43,543 nucleotides of DNA from JAAYCI01 sp964370195 (GTDB lineage: Bacteria; Bacillota; Clostridia; Oscillospirales; Ruminococcaceae). The stretch is from NCBI GenBank assembly GCA_964370195.1, contig CAYJIH010000010.1, forward strand, positions 1 through 43,543, written 5' to 3'. The position numbers and the translations under genes are program-made. The notes below the pieces were generated by a model. That model was given only the letters and a program-made list of their open reading frames with translations. It had not been told where the DNA came from and did not search any database. This document shows positions 32,465 to 41,814 of the stretch, one piece after another. Every line of letters begins with the position of its first letter. Within the stretch, counting starts at the first letter, position 1.

Positions 32465-34324
32465 TTATAATGCGTTTTTTTCTTCTTCTAGTATAAAAAA
32501 CCGCTCGTACCAAATTAGAAAACACAACACGGTCCAAATTCGTCGCCCGCGGTTCGCGCGCTTTTCATAATGTTCATTAAGTAGCTGCATCAACTTATCT
32601 TTGTGAAAAAATGCTGCTGCAAAGTCGCTTTCAAAGTAACGGCGCACAAATTCATAGTATTCTTTTTGGCGCAGCCAGCTGCGAATGGGCACCGGAAAGC
32701 CTTTTTTGGGGCGCGTGGCCCATTCATCGGGCAGGGTGCGGTTTGCAGCATGACGAAATACAACTTTGTTTTCACTTCCTCGAATGCGATATCGGCTGGG
32801 AATACGTCGTGCTAGCGCCATTATTTCCTTATCGAGGAAGGGGACGCGCAATTCAAGCGAATGCGCCATGCACATCTTATCTGCTTTAAGTAAGATATCA
32901 CCGGGCAACCATAGGTGCAAGTCAAGGTATTGTTTTTTACTTACCTCATCTAAATCGGCGGCTTTACGATAAAAAGGGTGGCATAGGTCGTGTGGGGAAG
33001 GCCCACCTTGGTAAGCGGGTTGCAAAATATCGTGTGCTTCACGCTCAGAAAACACCACAGCTTGGCCAATGAACCAATTTTCCGGTTTTTCGGCACTTTT
33101 TAGCAAAAAATTCCGTCCTTTTATCGCGGGAAGCCCTTTTGCTACGCCACCAAGCAGGCGTCGAAACTTACGCGGCGTTTTTTTGAAACGCTCCATAGTG
33201 GGCGTATCTGCGTACAATTCATAACCTGCAAATAATTCGTCTGCGCCTTCCCCGCTTAAAACTACGGTAACTTTTTGTGCGGCCAACTTCGCTAAAAACC
33301 ACAGGGGCACACTGGATGGATTCGATTGTGGTTGGTCCATGTGGTACTGGATGTCCGACAAGGCGGCAAAACATTCATTGGGTGTTAGAAGTTGGCGCAC
33401 ATTGTTTACATTCAGATGCTTGCTAAGTTCTTCTGCGTGGTGAGATTCATCAAAGTTTGCTTCGGCAAAACCCACAGAAAAACTGTGTTCCGGGTGCAGG
33501 CAAGCTGTGATATAACTGGAATCAACACCGCCGGATAAAAAAGCGCCCACTTTTACGTCACTGATGCGATGCGCTTGAACACTTTCGTGCACAGCAGCAT
33601 CAATTTCATCGACATATTGTTCAAAAGTAAGGCTTTCATCTGGGCAGAACTCTGTGTCGAAATAGCATTCAGTGCGTAAGTTTCCATCTTGATATACACA
33701 GTAATGCCCTTGAGGAAGGCAGGAAACACCATCAAAAAATGTGCTGTTGCCAGCGGGATATTGAAAACTTAGATAAGCACGAAGTGCGTTTGGATTCACA
33801 CGTTTTTCAAAATTTGGGTGTTCTAAAAAGCTCTTAATTTCACTGCCAAACATCCAAGAACCGTCTTCCAAATGGCAGTGATAAAATGGCTTAATTCCAA
33901 ATGGATCGCGTGCGGCAAGCAGTTTTTTGTTGTCCTTGTCCCACAAAACAAAGGCAAACATACCACGCAATTTGGCCACCATTTTCTCACCATACTCTTC
34001 GTAGGCGTACAATAGAACCTCGCTATCTGTGTTGGAATGGAATGTGTGGCCTTTTTTCTGCAATTCTTCGCGCAAACTTTGAAAGTTGTAAATTTCACCA
34101 TTGAAAACAAGTATAAGGTTTCCGTTTTCGTTTTTCATTGGTTGTGCGCCATTTTCAGATAAATCCAATATCGATAGCCGGCGAAAGCCAAGTGCGATGG
34201 ACTCGTCGGCATAATGGCCGCCCATATCGGGCCCGCGATGAACAATACGTTGCATCATAGGCGCGATTATACGTTCTTTCTCGGCAATTGTTTGGCCGCC
34301 GGTAAAGCCAATAAAACCACACAC
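32465..34324 (-). CDS. asnB: Asparagine synthetase-like glutamine amidotransferase
   Basis: A 619-aa AsnB-type enzyme that uses glutamine nitrogen to amidate a carboxylate with ATP. The class II glutaminase starts with the catalytic Cys (MCGFIGF) and has HRGPDMGGHY; the synthetase half has the PP-loop FLSGGVDSSYITA. Start is GTG, with GGGAGGGA upstream. Members of this family also amidate wall precursors (meso-Dap or D-Asp). Lying just after a racemase and a D-aspartate ligase-like gene, it is a candidate for converting D-Asp to D-Asn in the cross-bridge; plain asparagine synthesis remains possible. Confidence 0.88.
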   Translation of the reverse strand: MCGFIGFTGGQTIAEKERIIAPMMQRIVHRGPDMGGHYADESIALGFRRLSILDLSENGAQPMKNENGNLILVFNGEIYNFQSLREELQKKGHTFHSNTDSEVLLYAYEEYGEKMVAKLRGMFAFVLWDKDNKKLLAARDPFGIKPFYHCHLEDGSWMFGSEIKSFLEHPNFEKRVNPNALRAYLSFQYPAGNSTFFDGVSCLPQGHYCVYQDGNLRTECYFDTEFCPDESLTFEQYVDEIDAAVHESVQAHRISDVKVGAFLSGGVDSSYITACLHPEHSFSVGFAEANFDESHHAEELSKHLNVNNVRQLLTPNECFAALSDIQYHMDQPQSNPSSVPLWFLAKLAAQKVTVVLSGEGADELFAGYELYADTPTMERFKKTPRKFRRLLGGVAKGLPAIKGRNFLLKSAEKPENWFIGQAVVFSEREAHDILQPAYQGGPSPHDLCHPFYRKAADLDEVSKKQYLDLHLWLPGDILLKADKMCMAHSLELRVPFLDKEIMALARRIPSRYRIRGSENKVVFRHAANRTLPDEWATRPKKGFPVPIRSWLRQKEYYEFVRRYFESDFAAAFFHKDKLMQLLNEHYEKRANRGRRIWTVLCFLIWYERFFILEEEKNAL

Positions 34325-34427
34325 GGTGTAGTCCCTCCCTTAATAAAAGTGGGTTATAATTTAGATTCAAGAAGCCTAAATGGAAACAGGTGGCTTGAAT
34401 GATTCATTTGTACTACGTAGGACAAGG

Positions 34428-35141
34428 TTAAAAATCGAACAAGATAGGTGATTTACCACACGTTAAAATAGCCGTTTTTGCAAGAACTTCCATGCTATCA
34501 ATATACCGGTTTCTATCTAATTTATCGCGTTTCAGCAAAGAAAGTTCCGTGCATCCTAAAAGTAAGTGTGTACAGCCGTTGGCTAGCAGTTCATCAGTAG
34601 CCATAGAAAATAATTCCATGCGCGGAGGACGACCTGCTTTGATGTCCTCATAAATCAATTGCATAATGGCGCTTTGTGCTACATCACTTGGAATGGCATA
34701 CGCCAAGCCCGCTTTTTCGCATTCTGCTTGGTATAAACCACTTTGCACGGTGCCGCGTGTGGCCAAAATGCCAACCTTTGTGCCGCCCTGTGCTAAAATT
34801 TCTATTATCGTAAGGCGTGGCATATGAAGGATGGGGATAGACACAGCATCGCGCAATTCGCCATAAAAATAATGCGCTGTATTGCAGGCAATTGCCAGAA
34901 TATTGGCACCACAACGTTCTAATTTTTGTGCTTGGGCACATAGCGCAGGGATGGGGCTGGTGGTGCTTGTTCCAATGATAAAGGATGTACGATCGGGCGT
35001 TCTTGGGTGCGAAGAAAGTAGAATATCCAAGTGATCTTGATCGCAACTGGCCTTTGTATGCATTGTAAGTAGCTCGTAAAAATAAACCGAGGCCATGGGC
35101 CCCATGCCGCCAAGTATGCCAAGTGTTTTGTTTTGCTGCAT
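34428..35141 (-). CDS. Aspartate/glutamate racemase
   Basis: A 237-aa cofactor-independent racemase. The two catalytic cysteines are Cys86 (ACNTAH) and Cys197 (LGCTEL), with the N-terminal LGILGGMGPMASVYFY. The aspartate-racemase subgroup is suggested by that N-terminal GGMGP and by its place next to a D-aspartate ligase-like gene; it would supply D-Asp for peptidoglycan. GGAGGCC precedes the ATG. Confidence 0.88.
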   Translation of the reverse strand: MQQNKTLGILGGMGPMASVYFYELLTMHTKASCDQDHLDILLSSHPRTPDRTSFIIGTSTTSPIPALCAQAQKLERCGANILAIACNTAHYFYGELRDAVSIPILHMPRLTIIEILAQGGTKVGILATRGTVQSGLYQAECEKAGLAYAIPSDVAQSAIMQLIYEDIKAGRPPRMELFSMATDELLANGCTHLLLGCTELSLLKRDKLDRNRYIDSMEVLAKTAILTCGKSPILFDF

Positions 35142-35180
35142 GTAGGCCTCCTTTAGCGTGACCTATGGGATGATGGATTA

Positions 35181-36431
35181 TTAACGTTGACGCGTGCAGT
35201 AGGTGGCATATTTATTTTTGTGGCGACGCGCATGCTCGAATAGGTAAAGGCAGCGTAGGGGGTTCATACGCGTGTCAAATTTATAGCCAAAAGTGGAAGA
35301 TTCCTGCCCGATGCTAACTAAAGTTTGTGCTTTCTGCACCATTTCTTCATCTTCTGTATAGGCCCATACAATATCGTTCGGAACGCTGTGCCAATAGTGC
35401 TCAGTTTGCACATACTGCACTGGTTTATCATTCTGTTCTAAAATCCAGTCGTCAACCAGAAGCTGTGCCAAATTCACGCCAGAGCCCGTTACATAAAAAT
35501 GGCTGCGCCCTTGACGCAAGTTGATCTCAAATACTTTAAATTCGCCGGTGCGACGGTCGCGCTTGATGTCGAAATTTGCAAATCCAACATACGAAATCGC
35601 TTCTAAAAAGCGTGCAAAAGTATCCATTAATTCTCGATCATACGCCGTTACAATGGCGGCGTGGTTGCCAATGGCGGTGGGGGTGTGTTCTTCCAATAAA
35701 ACATGGCCCAAACACATCATTTGCACGCGGCTGTTTTTGTCGCAATAGGCGGTAAGAACACGCATTTCACTGTCGCCACCGGGTAAAAATTCCTGCAAAA
35801 TCAGTTGTTCATTATAGCCGGAATTGAAAATTTGTTTCGCTATTTCAATGGTTTTATCAATATCATCCGGGAAATACACTTTTTTCATTCCATCAAATGG
35901 GTTCTTCCAATATTCAATGCTAGAGGCTGGTTTTAGTACAATAGGATATGAAAATGGAAGGTTTTGCAGGCGTTTTGTAAGTGCAAGCTCATCTTCAAGG
36001 TCTAAAGAACAAAGGAGCTCTGTATCCGGAAACGGCAGTTTGTGCAAGGAACAAAGCTCGTAGAAGCTATCTTTTGTTACAAGCTGCTCCATTTTTTGGT
36101 GATCAATATAGGGGATAATGAACCCCATATCACGCAATGCGTCTCTGTTGCGAATTAAAAGGGCGGCATAATCATCGGTGCAACCCACAAGCAACAAGCG
36201 TTCATTGTTGTGTTGGTGTGCATAGTCGCCCATCACACGCAGCAATTCATCATCGTTATCAATTTTATTATTTTCGTTAAAACGTATAAATTTTGAATAT
36301 TTCGTGTCGCCCATGGGCCACCTGCCAAAAACATCGGTTTTAAGCCCATAAGCTTCGTGGATATTGCGCGCCATGCCGTAGCAGTTCATATCGGCACCAA
36401 GAAGCACAAAACGGAATGTTGGTTGCTGCAT
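35181..36431 (-). CDS. ATP-grasp ligase, D-aspartate ligase-like
   Basis: A 416-aa carboxylate-amine ligase of the ATP-grasp fold. The sequence GCTDDYAALLIRNRDAL and the region VTKDSFYELCSLHKLPFPDT resemble Aslfm-type D-aspartate ligases, which add D-Asp to the Lys of wall precursors. ATP-grasp marks include PIVLKPASS, ILQEFLPGGDSEMRVL and FANFDIKRDRRTGEFKVFEINLRQG. AAAGGAT precedes the ATG. The next genes are a racemase and an AsnB-type amidotransferase, supporting a D-Asp/D-Asn cross-bridge. Substrate assignment is inference. Confidence 0.78.
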   Translation of the reverse strand: MQQPTFRFVLLGADMNCYGMARNIHEAYGLKTDVFGRWPMGDTKYSKFIRFNENNKIDNDDELLRVMGDYAHQHNNERLLLVGCTDDYAALLIRNRDALRDMGFIIPYIDHQKMEQLVTKDSFYELCSLHKLPFPDTELLCSLDLEDELALTKRLQNLPFSYPIVLKPASSIEYWKNPFDGMKKVYFPDDIDKTIEIAKQIFNSGYNEQLILQEFLPGGDSEMRVLTAYCDKNSRVQMMCLGHVLLEEHTPTAIGNHAAIVTAYDRELMDTFARFLEAISYVGFANFDIKRDRRTGEFKVFEINLRQGRSHFYVTGSGVNLAQLLVDDWILEQNDKPVQYVQTEHYWHSVPNDIVWAYTEDEEMVQKAQTLVSIGQESSTFGYKFDTRMNPLRCLYLFEHARRHKNKYATYCTRQR

Positions 36432-36552
36432 GTTTTGTATCCTTTACATATGTATTGTTAATATCAATTGTAGTGTAATTTTTGCACACCGCCAAAAATA
36501 CGGAGGCAATCTATCAAAATATGGTGCAGAAATCACAATGTGAAGAAAATCC

Positions 36553-37389
36553 TTACGGCAACTCGGTGATGGGCAATTGTTTTGCGCGTATTTCAGGGGA
36601 ATCACTTTGTGTTGCAATTGAAAGAGAGGTGCAAGCGGCACATATTCCCAAAATGGCAAGGCAAATGCTTTCCATCAAGCTGGGTAATGAGATGGGATGT
36701 GGGCCGAAAAAGTAGTTGTGCATTTGGTATGGAAGCGACAAACAAGTGGCTGTTAGGAAGAGAAAAAGCCCCAGTATGTATAAGAGGCACATGCGTGGCA
36801 GTGGAAGCGCCACATAAAAACCTCTAAGCAATGTTAAAAACCATAGAAGGGAGAACAGCGAGGCGAAGGCTGAAATGGTGGCGCCAAAATTTGAGAGAGA
36901 GAAAGGCGAAAATAAAATGCGCTGTATTGATAAAAGTAATAAAGGAAACACCGCCACGATCCCGAACAGTACATTCTGTGTGGGGCAAGGCGCCCTTTGC
37001 ACAAGAAGTTGAAACCCGCAGAATAGGAAAAACAATCCAAACAGGCCGTATAGCAACCCGGAAAGCAGCATCTGTGTTGAGAAGGAAAATAAAATAAGAA
37101 TGATTTTGTAAACACAAAGAAAAAAACCGGCGAAAGAACATAAAAAATATGGAAATGCCAAAGGCTTGCTGCGCATTCGAAGTGTGGAAATGCCCTGTGG
37201 CCCTGTGGTCGAAACGCCAAAAATCACCATCAGTACGGGCAGTGCCAACGCTGCATATCGCATCCAAACTTCGCCAAGCAGTGGGTATCCCGTTTGCAGC
37301 GAACTGAAGTACGACAAATCCATCCAATAAAGGGCGCCATAAAGCACCATTACAAGCACCACCAATAGTGTGGGCATAACGCGTTTCAT
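36553..37389 (-). CDS. Polytopic membrane protein of unknown function
   Basis: Not recognised. The 278-aa protein is almost wholly hydrophobic with about eight predicted membrane helices and short loops; the C-terminal tail is polar. AAAGGAG precedes the ATG. It is the first minus-strand gene upstream of the ligase-racemase-amidotransferase group, with a 121-base gap containing a weak ATTTTTG...CAAAAAT hairpin, so co-transcription is possible. By position alone it could be a transporter or flippase partner; I have no motif to support that. Confidence 0.6.
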   Translation of the reverse strand: MKRVMPTLLVVLVMVLYGALYWMDLSYFSSLQTGYPLLGEVWMRYAALALPVLMVIFGVSTTGPQGISTLRMRSKPLAFPYFLCSFAGFFLCVYKIILILFSFSTQMLLSGLLYGLFGLFFLFCGFQLLVQRAPCPTQNVLFGIVAVFPLLLLSIQRILFSPFSLSNFGATISAFASLFSLLWFLTLLRGFYVALPLPRMCLLYILGLFLFLTATCLSLPYQMHNYFFGPHPISLPSLMESICLAILGICAACTSLSIATQSDSPEIRAKQLPITELP

Positions 37390-37732
37390 TTAACAATCTC
37401 CTTTATCAAGCCAGTAAAGTATAGCGGTAATAACATAAAAAGTTCCATACAAAAAAGAAAATATGTTGTGTTGGTTGTTCGTGGAATATTGTGATGTAGC
37501 GCCTGTGTTTTTACAAATGCGCATACATCGCCTTATAACACAGAAAGCGAAATAGTGAGGCGCCGTATTTTGCCAAATTAGCAAAAATTTCATGCTGCCT
37601 ACACAGATGCATACAGGTTTCATTTGTACGTTACAACGCTTATAAATGGAAAATATTTTCCTAAAAGCAGTTAGGGTGTACCCTTTTCATTGTACAGCAT
37701 TTCAAAAAAAAACACAAGGTGGTAAATCATAG
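37390..37732. other. Divergent spacer before the ilv T-box promoter
   Basis: No gene is supported. A 77-codon open frame (37390-37623, minus) has no ribosome site and ends just before the membrane-protein start, so I do not call it. The right end leads into the ilvB promoter. Confidence 0.6.
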
Positions 37733-37761
37733 TTGACAAGTTCGCTTCAAGGGGCTATAAT
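37733..37761 (+). promoter_or_regulatory. Consensus sigma-A promoter of the ilv operon
   Basis: TTGACA (37733-37738), exactly 17 bases, TATAAT (37756-37761). Both boxes are perfect, so control must come mainly from the T-box leader downstream. Confidence 0.9.
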
Positions 37762-37767
37762 AACAGT

Positions 37768-38150
37768 AATCTGCTAGGGCAATTGCTTAGGCAGATATTA
37801 TGGTACATGCAATGACGGGAAACAAGGCATGCAATTGTTGCGGGCACAGAGAGCCGCCGGGTGGTGTGAGGCGGTGCCAAGGCAGTGTGTGTAGTCCTTC
37901 CCAGAGCAGTTGCCCGAAGAAGGCTTTGCCTTTGTGTAGGCGCAAACGGAGACACCTCGTTATCGGTGTGCGGCATTTTTACATTAACACATGGATTTGT
38001 ATCGACGATGCGTTCTTTTTTAAGTTGCGTAAGACGGTGTGGTTCAATGTATGTTGTTTCGATGCCGGCTAAGTGGTTGTATTTTATGTACAACAAGTAG
38101 AGTGGTACCGCAGGCTATGCCTGTCTCTTCATAAAGAGACGGGCTTTTTT
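37768..38150 (+). promoter_or_regulatory. T-box riboswitch leader of ilvB
   Basis: The leader of about 380 bases has the stem I distal signature (AGAGAGCC, GGTGGTG, GAGGCGG at 37848-37873), a lower stem pairing GGGAA with TTCCC, and the T-box AGAGTGGTACCGCAGG (38099-38114). A terminator follows: CCTGTCTCTT with AAGAGACGGG and a T run (38120-38150). Uncharged branched-chain tRNA should stabilise the antiterminator and allow ilvBNCD expression. I could not assign the specifier codon safely. Confidence 0.88.
38120..38150 (+). terminator. T-box regulated terminator
   Basis: A 10-bp stem with one G-U pair and a 4-base loop, followed by CTTTTTT. Its position right after the T-box means that it competes with the antiterminator. 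Confidence 0.88.
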
Positions 38151-38249
38151 GTTTTTTCTCGCATAAACAGCGGTTTTTGCAATCAATTTCACATTTGAGG
38201 AAAAAACCATACTAGGTTGCCGTATTTGGCGGAACGGAGGAGATATACT

Positions 38250-39911
38250 ATGAAAATGAGCGGTGCAGAAATTTTGGCTCATGTGCTTATGGAACAGGAA
38301 GTAGACACGATTTTTGGATACCCGGGTGGCTCGGTCATTCATATTTATGATGCGCTGTATCGTCATCGAGATAAAATTTCCCATGTGCTAACAGCGCACG
38401 AACAGGGTGCTGCTCACGCGGCCGATGGATACGCGCGTCTTTCCGGAAAAACGGGCGTTGTGCTGGCCACAAGTGGGCCCGGTGCCACAAACTTGGTTAC
38501 GGGCATTGCCACAGCTCAAATGGATTCGGTTCCGATGGTGGCCATCACAGGTAACGTATCATCGAACCTTATTGGCAAGGACAGCTTCCAAGAGGTGTAC
38601 ACAGTGGGCATCACAATGCCGGTTACAAAGCACAACTTTATGGTGCAAGACATTTCGGAACTGGCAGATACACTGCGCGAAGCGTTTCGCATTGCGGGCA
38701 CCGGCCGAAAAGGCCCTGTGCTTGTAGACATTACAAAAGACGTTACAACGGACGAATATGAGTATACACCGGCACCTCCTGTTGTATGTGAGGCCCCGGA
38801 ATTTAACGACAAAGCAGGCGTTTGGGAAACAGCGCGTCTGCTTTCGGCCAGCAAGCGGCCGCTTGTGTGTTTTGGCGGTGGCGTTGTGTCCAGCGGTGCC
38901 AGCGAAGTGCTTCATGAGGTTTTGCACAAGGGTGGGATACCGGCGGTGCATAGCTTAATGGGAACGGGCGTATTAGGCTGGAACGACCCGCTGAACATGG
39001 GCCTTGTGGGCATGCATGGAAATTATAGCGGAAATATGGCGTTGGATCATGCAGATTTAATTTTGGCTGTCGGCTTCCGTTTTTCCGACCGTGTGGCACT
39101 TGCCCCCGGGAAGTGGGCGCCCAAAGCCACCATCGTGCAAATTGACATCGACCCAAGTGAAGTGAACAAAAATGTAAGCACCCATCATGCGGTGGTGGGC
39201 GATTTGAAACTGGTGCTAGAGAAGTTGCTGCCCCATGTGGAAAGCGGAAAACATGACGGATGGTTGTCTGAAATTTCCGATTGGAAGAAACAAGACTATG
39301 CGCCGCAAGACGCGTTCGACTGTTTGCGTCCCCATCAGGTGATCGAAGCCATCAATGAGGTGGTGGGCGAAGATGCCATCATTGTAACCGATGTAGGCCA
39401 GCATCAGATGTGGGCAGCACAATTCTGCAAAAGAACATGGCCACGCAGCTTTTTAACTAGCGGTGGGCTTGGAACAATGGGCTTTGGGTATGGCGCAGCC
39501 ATGGGCGCGCAGTTGGCGGCACCGAAACGTCGCGTCATCCATATCACGGGAGACAGCAGTTTTCACATGAATTTCAATGAATGTAGCACTGCCGTTAGTC
39601 ATAATCTCCCTATTATAAGTGTGGTTTTGAACAATTCCGTGCTTGGAATGGTGCGCCAGTGGCAGCATGTTTTTTACGAAGACAGGTATTCGCAAACAGC
39701 GCCGGAGCGTCACACAGATTATGTGAAACTTGCGGAGGCGTTTGGGGCTAAAGGATATCGCGCTACTACGCCGGAAAATTTCAAACAAATGTTGCGCGAG
39801 GCGCTGGATGCCAATTGTGCTGCATTCATTGAATGCCCCATCGACAAAGATGAAATGGTGTTGCCCATGATACCGGCGGGCAAAACAGTGGCGGACGTTA
39901 TTTTAGAGTAG
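38250..39911 (+). CDS. ilvB: Acetolactate synthase, large (catalytic) subunit
   Basis: The ThDP-dependent enzyme that makes acetolactate (valine/leucine) or acetohydroxybutyrate (isoleucine), 553 aa. FGYPGGSVIHIYDAL and the catalytic Glu in TAHEQGAAHAADGYAR are intact; the ThDP/Mg motif is GDSSFHMNFNEC. GGAGGAG lies upstream of the ATG at 38250; an upstream in-frame ATG (38217) lacks a box. First gene of the T-box operon, 106 bases before ilvN. Confidence 0.95.
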   Translation: MKMSGAEILAHVLMEQEVDTIFGYPGGSVIHIYDALYRHRDKISHVLTAHEQGAAHAADGYARLSGKTGVVLATSGPGATNLVTGIATAQMDSVPMVAITGNVSSNLIGKDSFQEVYTVGITMPVTKHNFMVQDISELADTLREAFRIAGTGRKGPVLVDITKDVTTDEYEYTPAPPVVCEAPEFNDKAGVWETARLLSASKRPLVCFGGGVVSSGASEVLHEVLHKGGIPAVHSLMGTGVLGWNDPLNMGLVGMHGNYSGNMALDHADLILAVGFRFSDRVALAPGKWAPKATIVQIDIDPSEVNKNVSTHHAVVGDLKLVLEKLLPHVESGKHDGWLSEISDWKKQDYAPQDAFDCLRPHQVIEAINEVVGEDAIIVTDVGQHQMWAAQFCKRTWPRSFLTSGGLGTMGFGYGAAMGAQLAAPKRRVIHITGDSSFHMNFNECSTAVSHNLPIISVVLNNSVLGMVRQWQHVFYEDRYSQTAPERHTDYVKLAEAFGAKGYRATTPENFKQMLREALDANCAAFIECPIDKDEMVLPMIPAGKTVADVILE

Positions 39912-40017
39912 TTTAAGCGTTGGCGGAATCGACAAATAATGCCAATAAACGAGATTTTAATAGGACAAACCTGCCTTTATTTGGCAAAATAATGATGAAA
40001 TTGAAAGGAGTGGGCGT

Positions 40018-40542
40018 ATGAGTGACATGAGAGCTCAGGTGGTGTCAATGCTGGTGGCCAATAATGCCGGTGTTTTGGCGCGTATCTCCAGCCTTTTTGC
40101 AAGGAAGGGGTTTAATATCGATAGCCTCACGGTGTCGGCAACGGATGTGATTGGCATTTCGCGCATCACCATTACAACAAGTGGCGATGAAAACACGTTG
40201 CATCAAATATTAAGCCAAAGCGCAAAATTACATGAGGTGCGCAATGTGGTGGACTTAGAGGCCGATAGCAGCATTCAGCGAGAGTTGCTTTTGGTAAAAC
40301 TTCGCACAGACGAGGATAAACGCAGTGTTCTTCGCGAAGTGGCGGAAATATACAAGGCCAATATTGTGGATTTATCTGTGGATAGCATGGTGGTGGAACT
40401 TACCGGTAGGCCGGGCAAAATTGACGCATTTTTGTCTGTTATTGAGCAATATGAGGTGCTGGAAATGTGCCGCACAGGCGTAACAGCCCTAGAGCGTGGC
40501 AGCCGCGTGCTGGGGGCAATCTCTGCAGATGACGAAGACTGA
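40018..40542 (+). CDS. ilvN: Acetolactate synthase, small (regulatory) subunit
   Basis: A 174-aa regulatory partner of IlvB with an N-terminal ACT domain (VVSMLVANNAGVLARISSLF, NIDSLTVSAT) and a C-terminal domain starting near residue 85. It normally confers valine feedback inhibition and boosts activity. GAAAGGAGTG precedes the ATG. Confidence 0.93.
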   Translation: MSDMRAQVVSMLVANNAGVLARISSLFARKGFNIDSLTVSATDVIGISRITITTSGDENTLHQILSQSAKLHEVRNVVDLEADSSIQRELLLVKLRTDEDKRSVLREVAEIYKANIVDLSVDSMVVELTGRPGKIDAFLSVIEQYEVLEMCRTGVTALERGSRVLGAISADDED

Positions 40543-40581
40543 TTTGCCAAAAAGCAACAGGCGGTGCAGCGTCTTCTAAAC

Positions 40582-40610
40582 TTGCCCGAAAGCCTACAGT
40601 ATGATACAAT
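40582..40610 (+). promoter_or_regulatory. Possible internal promoter before ilvC
   Basis: TTGCCC (40582-40587), a 17-base spacer and TACAAT (40605-40610) lie in the 137-base gap before ilvC, followed by a leader of about 60 bases. This could give ilvC extra expression independent of the T-box. Confidence 0.45.
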
Positions 40611-40679
40611 AAAGTGTAAGCGTCAATGTGGCGTTTCGCAATATAAATAAAACGGTGTAAATACCGAAAGGAGCAAAAT

Positions 40680-41678
40680 ATGATTCCAAAGTACTATGAT
40701 AAAGATTGTAACCTCCAATTGTTGAGCGACAAAACAGTTGCCATCATTGGTTTTGGTAGCCAAGGTCACGCACATGCGTTGAATTTGCACGAAAGTGGTG
40801 CGAATGTTGTGGTGGGCGCACGGGAAGGTGGCGCTGGCTGGAAAGACGCACAAGAGGCTGGTTTGCCTGTGATGTCTGCAGCAGAAGCCGCCAAAAAAGG
40901 CGACTTAATTATGCTTAGCCTGCCGGATGAATCTGCACCGGAAATCTATAAAAACGACATTGAGCCGAACCTTTCTAAGGGCAACATGCTGATGTTTGCA
41001 CACGGCTTTAACATCCATTTCAACCAAATTCAGCCGTCTGCCGATGTGGACGTTGTGATGGTGGCACCAAAAGGCCCGGGCCACACCGTGCGTAGCCAGT
41101 ATCAAGAAGGCGCAGGCGTGCCGTGCCTCATCGCTATTTATCAAGATGCAAGCGGCAATGCGCGCGATCTTGCACTCGCTTATGCAAGCGGCATTGGCGG
41201 TGGTCGTGCCGGCATTTTGGAAACCACATTCAAAGAGGAAACAGAAACCGATTTGTTCGGTGAGCAAGCTGTGTTGTGCGGTGGCGTAACTGCATTGATG
41301 CAAGCCGGTTTTGAAACATTGGTAGAGGCCGGATACGAGCCGGAAATGGCATATTTTGAGTGTGTGCACGAGATGAAACTCATTGTTGATCTCATCATTC
41401 AAGGTGGTTTTGGCCGCATGCGTTACTCGATTTCGAACACAGCAGAGTATGGCGATTATCGCGTAGGCCCGCGTATTATCACAGAAGAAACACGCAAAGA
41501 AATGCGCAAAGTGCTGCACGAAATTCAAACAGGCGAATTTGCAAGCGAATACATCCAAGAGATGGGCGCCGGCGGCAAAGCACGCTTCCTTGCCACACGT
41601 CGTAAAGAAGCCGATCAACCGCTTGAGGATGTGGGCGCTGACCTGCGCGATATGATGAGCTGGCTTAAAAAAGACTAA
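40680..41678 (+). CDS. ilvC: Ketol-acid reductoisomerase (class I)
   Basis: It isomerises and reduces acetolactate to dihydroxyisovalerate, 332 aa, class I (short) form. The Rossmann motif is GFGSQGHAHALNL, metal ligands lie in DLFGEQAVLCGG and the C-terminal EYGDYRVGPRI. The cofactor loop after strand beta-2 reads AREGGAGWK (47-55): both positions usually held by Ser that bind the NADPH phosphate are Gly, and Glu49 is acidic. This may favour NADH. AAAGGAGC precedes the ATG. Confidence 0.95.
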   Translation: MIPKYYDKDCNLQLLSDKTVAIIGFGSQGHAHALNLHESGANVVVGAREGGAGWKDAQEAGLPVMSAAEAAKKGDLIMLSLPDESAPEIYKNDIEPNLSKGNMLMFAHGFNIHFNQIQPSADVDVVMVAPKGPGHTVRSQYQEGAGVPCLIAIYQDASGNARDLALAYASGIGGGRAGILETTFKEETETDLFGEQAVLCGGVTALMQAGFETLVEAGYEPEMAYFECVHEMKLIVDLIIQGGFGRMRYSISNTAEYGDYRVGPRIITEETRKEMRKVLHEIQTGEFASEYIQEMGAGGKARFLATRRKEADQPLEDVGADLRDMMSWLKKD

Positions 41679-41749
41679 AACGTGCTTTAACATGGCCGTG
41701 CGCAAGTAAGTGCTGTGGCCAAAAGCGGATGCGTTTTTATGATGTTAAG

Positions 41750-41788
41750 GGGGAGGCAACTTTATTTGTGTTGCCTTCCCAATTTTTA
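41750..41788 (+). terminator. Hairpin with T run between ilvC and ilvD
   Basis: GGGAGGCAAC pairs with GTTGCCTTCCC around a loop of about nine bases, followed by AATTTTT. As an intrinsic terminator it would reduce read-through into ilvD or work as an attenuator. Confidence 0.65.
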
Positions 41789-41814
41789 TTTGTTTTTGTT
41801 AAGGAGGGTTTTTG

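Noticed and set aside
37390..37623. 77-codon minus-strand open frame before the membrane protein
   Set aside because: No ribosome site, unusual composition, and it abuts the next start by chance of frame.
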